A DNA stretch of 5,187 bases from Firmicutes bacterium UBA3920 (GTDB lineage Bacteria; Bacillota; Clostridia; Caldicoprobacterales; Xylanivirgaceae), in the NCBI GenBank assembly GCA_002386065.1, contig DGES01000001.1, positions 4,950 through 10,136 on the forward strand, written 5' to 3'. Below the pieces are notes generated by a model. The model saw only the letters and a list, made by a program, of their open reading frames with translations. It had not been told where the DNA came from and made no database searches. Below are positions 4,534 through 5,187 of this stretch, one piece after another (position 1 is the stretch's first letter; each line of letters opens with the position of its first letter). The translations under genes were made by a program, and so were the position numbers.

Positions 4534-5187
4534 ATGGGAAAGATAAAGCGGAATGAACGGATTGGGGCAATGATTAGGATACTTACAGATAGACCTAATC
4601 ATATATTTAATTTAAATGAGTTTAGTAAACTTTTTTCTGTTTCAAAATCTACTATAAGTGAGGATATTGTGATTATAAGGGATATAATGGACAAGTTTTC
4701 CCTTGGTAAAATTGAGACGATAACAGGAGCGGCAGGTGGAGTCAAATTTATTCCAAAGCCCAACTTAGACAAAGTGATTCCTTTTATAAAAGATATATGC
4801 AATATATTGTCAGAACCGGGAAGAATATTACCGGGGGGTTTTGTGTATATGAGTGATATATTATACACACCAAGTACAGTAAAAAAATTTGGTGAAATAT
4901 TGGCTTGGGCGTTTAGATCTACTCATCCTGACTTTGTAATAACGGTAGAGACAAAGGGGATACCAGTGGCAATGGCTACAGCTGAAGCGTTAGATTGCCC
5001 CATGGTTATAGCAAGACGGGACAGCAAGGCCACAGAAGGACCAGTGGTTACTATAAATTATATATCGGCATCATCTAAACGTATACAAACCATGTCCTTG
5101 GCTAGAAGGGCAGTAAAAGAAGGACAATGTGGGCTTATAGTCGATGATTTTATGAAGGGTGGTGGAACGGCAAAGGGGCTTTGTGAA
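4534..5187 (+). CDS. purR: Purine operon repressor PurR, C-terminus cut by window
   Basis: PurR of Gram-positive bacteria represses purine synthesis genes and is released by PRPP. All 218 codons to the window edge are open; the B. subtilis protein has 285 residues, so roughly 65 are missing. Residues 1 to about 75 form the winged-helix domain, with FSKLFSVSKSTISEDI (30-45) as the helix-turn-helix, then GAAGGVKF. The rest is the phosphoribosyltransferase-like effector domain, with ITVETKGIPVAMATAEAL and the PRPP-binding loop IVDDFMKGGGTAKG (202-215). B. subtilis has FMKAGGT in this loop, so G for A is a mild change. AAGGAG (4521-4526) is 7 bases before the ATG. An xpt/apt enzyme is ruled out by the N-terminal winged helix. 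In many Clostridia spoVG and glmU follow purR, but that lies off the window. Confidence 0.95.
   Translation, partial: MGKIKRNERIGAMIRILTDRPNHIFNLNEFSKLFSVSKSTISEDIVIIRDIMDKFSLGKIETITGAAGGVKFIPKPNLDKVIPFIKDICNILSEPGRILPGGFVYMSDILYTPSTVKKFGEILAWAFRSTHPDFVITVETKGIPVAMATAEALDCPMVIARRDSKATEGPVVTINYISASSKRIQTMSLARRAVKEGQCGLIVDDFMKGGGTAKGLCE

Noticed and set aside
4599..4868. Minus-strand 89-codon open frame
   Set aside because: It lies antisense within purR, whose frame is open throughout and clearly recognisable.

Overview
The window looks like a chromosomal segment of a low-GC, probably anaerobic Firmicute, most likely in the Clostridia. Evidence is the strong AT bias, AAGGAG-type ribosome binding sites, a 29-bp CRISPR repeat of the clostridial type I-B kind, and a Gram-positive purine repressor (PurR). 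The species cannot be named from the sequence.

Layout. (1) 1-930: the leader-distal part of a CRISPR array, with 13 complete 29-bp repeats, partial repeats at both ends and 14 complete spacers of 36-38 bp. The last four repeats share one base change, and the final repeat breaks off after 20 bp. (2) 931 to about 2340: a decayed IS3-family insertion sequence that starts exactly where the last repeat breaks off. Its orfA has a one-base frameshift. Its orfB has lost the N-terminal helix-turn-helix region but keeps the DD(35)E catalytic triad. The left end can fold so that the orfA ribosome binding site is hidden in read-through transcripts. (3) 2603-3041, minus strand: the wreck of an IS110-family transposase, with an internal deletion and two frameshifts. 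The DNA between the two elements (2272-2602) has no gene. (4) 3122-3559: fabZ, intact, behind a TTGACA promoter that overlaps a FapR-like inverted repeat. (5) 3561-4271, minus strand: an intact TtcA-type PP-loop ATPase, convergent with fabZ and one base from it. (6) 4534-5187: the first 218 codons of purR, divergent from ttcA and cut by the window edge.

How it fits together. The right half is ordinary housekeeping DNA: fatty-acid elongation, tRNA thiolation and purine control. The left half is defence and mobile DNA: the old end of a CRISPR array followed by two degraded transposons that fill the gap before fabZ. No cas genes are present; any cas operon and the array leader would lie off the left edge. 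I see no new multi-gene system. The most informative points are the array-IS junction, the spacers that read as protein-coding, the self-masking IS leader, and the candidate FapR and PurR operators.
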